Source: Carposina sasakii
Taxonomy: Eukaryota; Arthropoda; Insecta; Lepidoptera; Carposinidae
Assembly (NCBI GenBank): GCA_014607495.2
Contig: CP053157.1
Coordinates: 1,302,001 to 1,366,000, forward strand
Reading direction: 5' to 3'
DNA: 64,000 nt
Part shown: in pieces, positions 62,758 through 64,000 of the stretch
Position numbering within the stretch: the stretch's first letter is position 1
How the letters are laid out: every line of letters begins with the position of its first letter
Program-made: the position numbers and the translations under genes
Notes under the pieces: generated by a model
Databases searched by the model: none
The model's input: the letters and a program-made list of their open reading frames with translations, nothing else
Told to the model about the DNA's origin: nothing

Positions 62758-64000
62758 TCTGTTTAGTTTTTTCATGAAAAATTAAGTTAAGTGGCTCAGG
62801 CCCATGGCTGACGTCCGACTAAAGGTGCATGTCTAAATCATTGGCTATCACCACTTATAACGAAGCAAAAGGCGTAGAGAAATGCTATGAAATTAGCCCA
62901 CCATACCAATTTACCCGACTGCGCGACGCAAAGGAGTGGTATTGTGTTTAACAGCCTATGTATGTATGTATGTTGAATGTTCCTTTGAAGCACTACCCAG
63001 ACCAAACGCCTCGGCCGATTTTTAAGATTCATACGTCAATCGTTACCTCTTAGTCCGGCGAGTGCAGGGATTTGGTATCTCCTGGCGACTGTCACTAAAG
63101 ACATGACGTTAGTAAAAATCCAATATGGCGACAGAGGTATAGTATAGAGTATCAATTAGTGATAGTAGAAATATCAAGATACTATATATCTACCTATGTG
63201 TGTGCGTAGGTATCCTTAATTTAACTTGTTGGCAAATGCTCAATCCCAGTCGTGCCGTTTCGGGTGCTGTCTGCTCTAATGATATTGCTTGTCAGGTAAA
63301 CTAATGATGCAGGCTGGACCGAGGATGTCTGTGACATTTTTGCCTGCCTTGAATACAAGCCTGGAATTAAGTAGGCTCGTATACCTACGTTGTTTTATCT
63401 GTATCACAAAATAACCTAATAGTCTAATGAGTAATACCTGTGTTATTAAGTTTTCTAAGCAATATTTGTATTATTTTATCCAGACAGCATTAAGACTCTT
63501 AATCAAAATTTAATCAAGAAGAGACTATACGATACGGATAGCTTGAGAGAAAATTATAATTTAAGTCATATTTTTTTTACATTTTCAATTTTGTAATTTC
63601 TATTTAGTATTAAATAACCTTAACTATCCAATTATCAAAGATTTCTGTACACTTTCTTAACTATATTATAAACCATACCATGTTTAATGCAAATAAAGAC
63701 TATTACATTAAATTTACTAATGGTTGCGATCAGCTTTAATTTCTTAATTTTTACTTTTGCATTGGTTTTGTAAGTCACGTTATATTGGGTTAGGTTCGAA
63801 TTTTAGGTAGGTGCAAACATTGGTATGGCCAATATCGATGTTTGTTTTATAGTAATAGAAGTTGATGAGAATGGATATTATTTGATAGCAGTAGCGCTTT
63901 AAAATGTAATCAAATTAAACCTCAGTTGAAGCCATTTTCTTGCATACAATTTTAGTGAAACAATCTGGTATGGTCTAAACCAGGAACATGGTATTAATAC
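62758..64000. other. Gene-free stretch to window end
   Basis: 62930-62970 has a TATGTATGTATGTATGTTGA run. 63808-63845 is a SINE2 scrap (TAGGTGCAAACATTGGTATG). No coding exon is supported. Confidence 0.4.

Noticed and set aside
63226..63297. A possible short exon ending CTTGTCAG before GTAAAC
   Set aside because: It has an open frame and a donor-like end, but no acceptor with a pyrimidine tract lies upstream and no partner exon or known protein was found.

Overview
The window looks like a piece of a lepidopteran (moth or butterfly) nuclear genome. It is AT-rich and dense in repeats. It carries moth-type tRNA-derived SINEs, non-LTR retrotransposon 3' ends of the RTE and CR1/Jockey kind, Helitron-like elements ending in CTAGT, many TA-flanked and palindromic MITEs, and one insect cytochrome P450 gene. 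No bacterial, plasmid, phage or CRISPR feature is visible.

Only one intact protein-coding gene can be supported: a ten-exon CYP9-family P450 on the + strand, 32874..41024. The exons join with consistent phase at GT/AG boundaries into an uninterrupted 523-residue reading frame. It has an N-terminal membrane anchor, the C-helix WxxxR, the I-helix AGYESS, the K-helix ETLR, the FNPDRF meander and the heme-thiolate motif around Cys467. It is most likely a microsomal monooxygenase of clan 3, a group associated with detoxification. Its introns are full of repeats. The most striking is a 26-bp tandem array that begins inside the 3' end of exon 3 and reproduces the exon 3 splice donor eight times.

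Regions: 1..32000 is gene-free and consists of layered repeats. Examples are nested foldbacks at 2788..3598 and 4921..5741, a TA-flanked MITE inside a Helitron-like element at 10345..10905, three tandem Helitron-like units at 27398..28860, and a hAT-like element with an 8-bp target duplication at 30220..30858. The P450 gene occupies 32874..41024. From 41025 to the end no further gene is recognised. This part holds SINEs, one of them with a perfect 13-bp target duplication, a Helitron-like element with an internally amplified minisatellite (52351..53144), a decayed mariner transposase (54544..54985), and an 857-bp near-palindromic element with a 3-bp target duplication inside the last codons of a LINE reverse-transcriptase pseudogene (60908..61764).

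Repeat families use local names. A = repeat ending like an RTE ORF (…AYVQQWTAIG stop) plus a trinucleotide tail. B = about 360-bp TA-flanked MITE with ends CAGGATGATTTTTGG. C = palindromic TACAGGGTG MITE. E = mid-repeat with GTCGACTCTTACGACATGCA. H = palindromic GGGCCGATTTTTCC MITE. SINE1, SINE2 and SINE3 are three tRNA-derived SINEs. Family assignments rest on internal comparison within this window and memory of known families, not on database searches.
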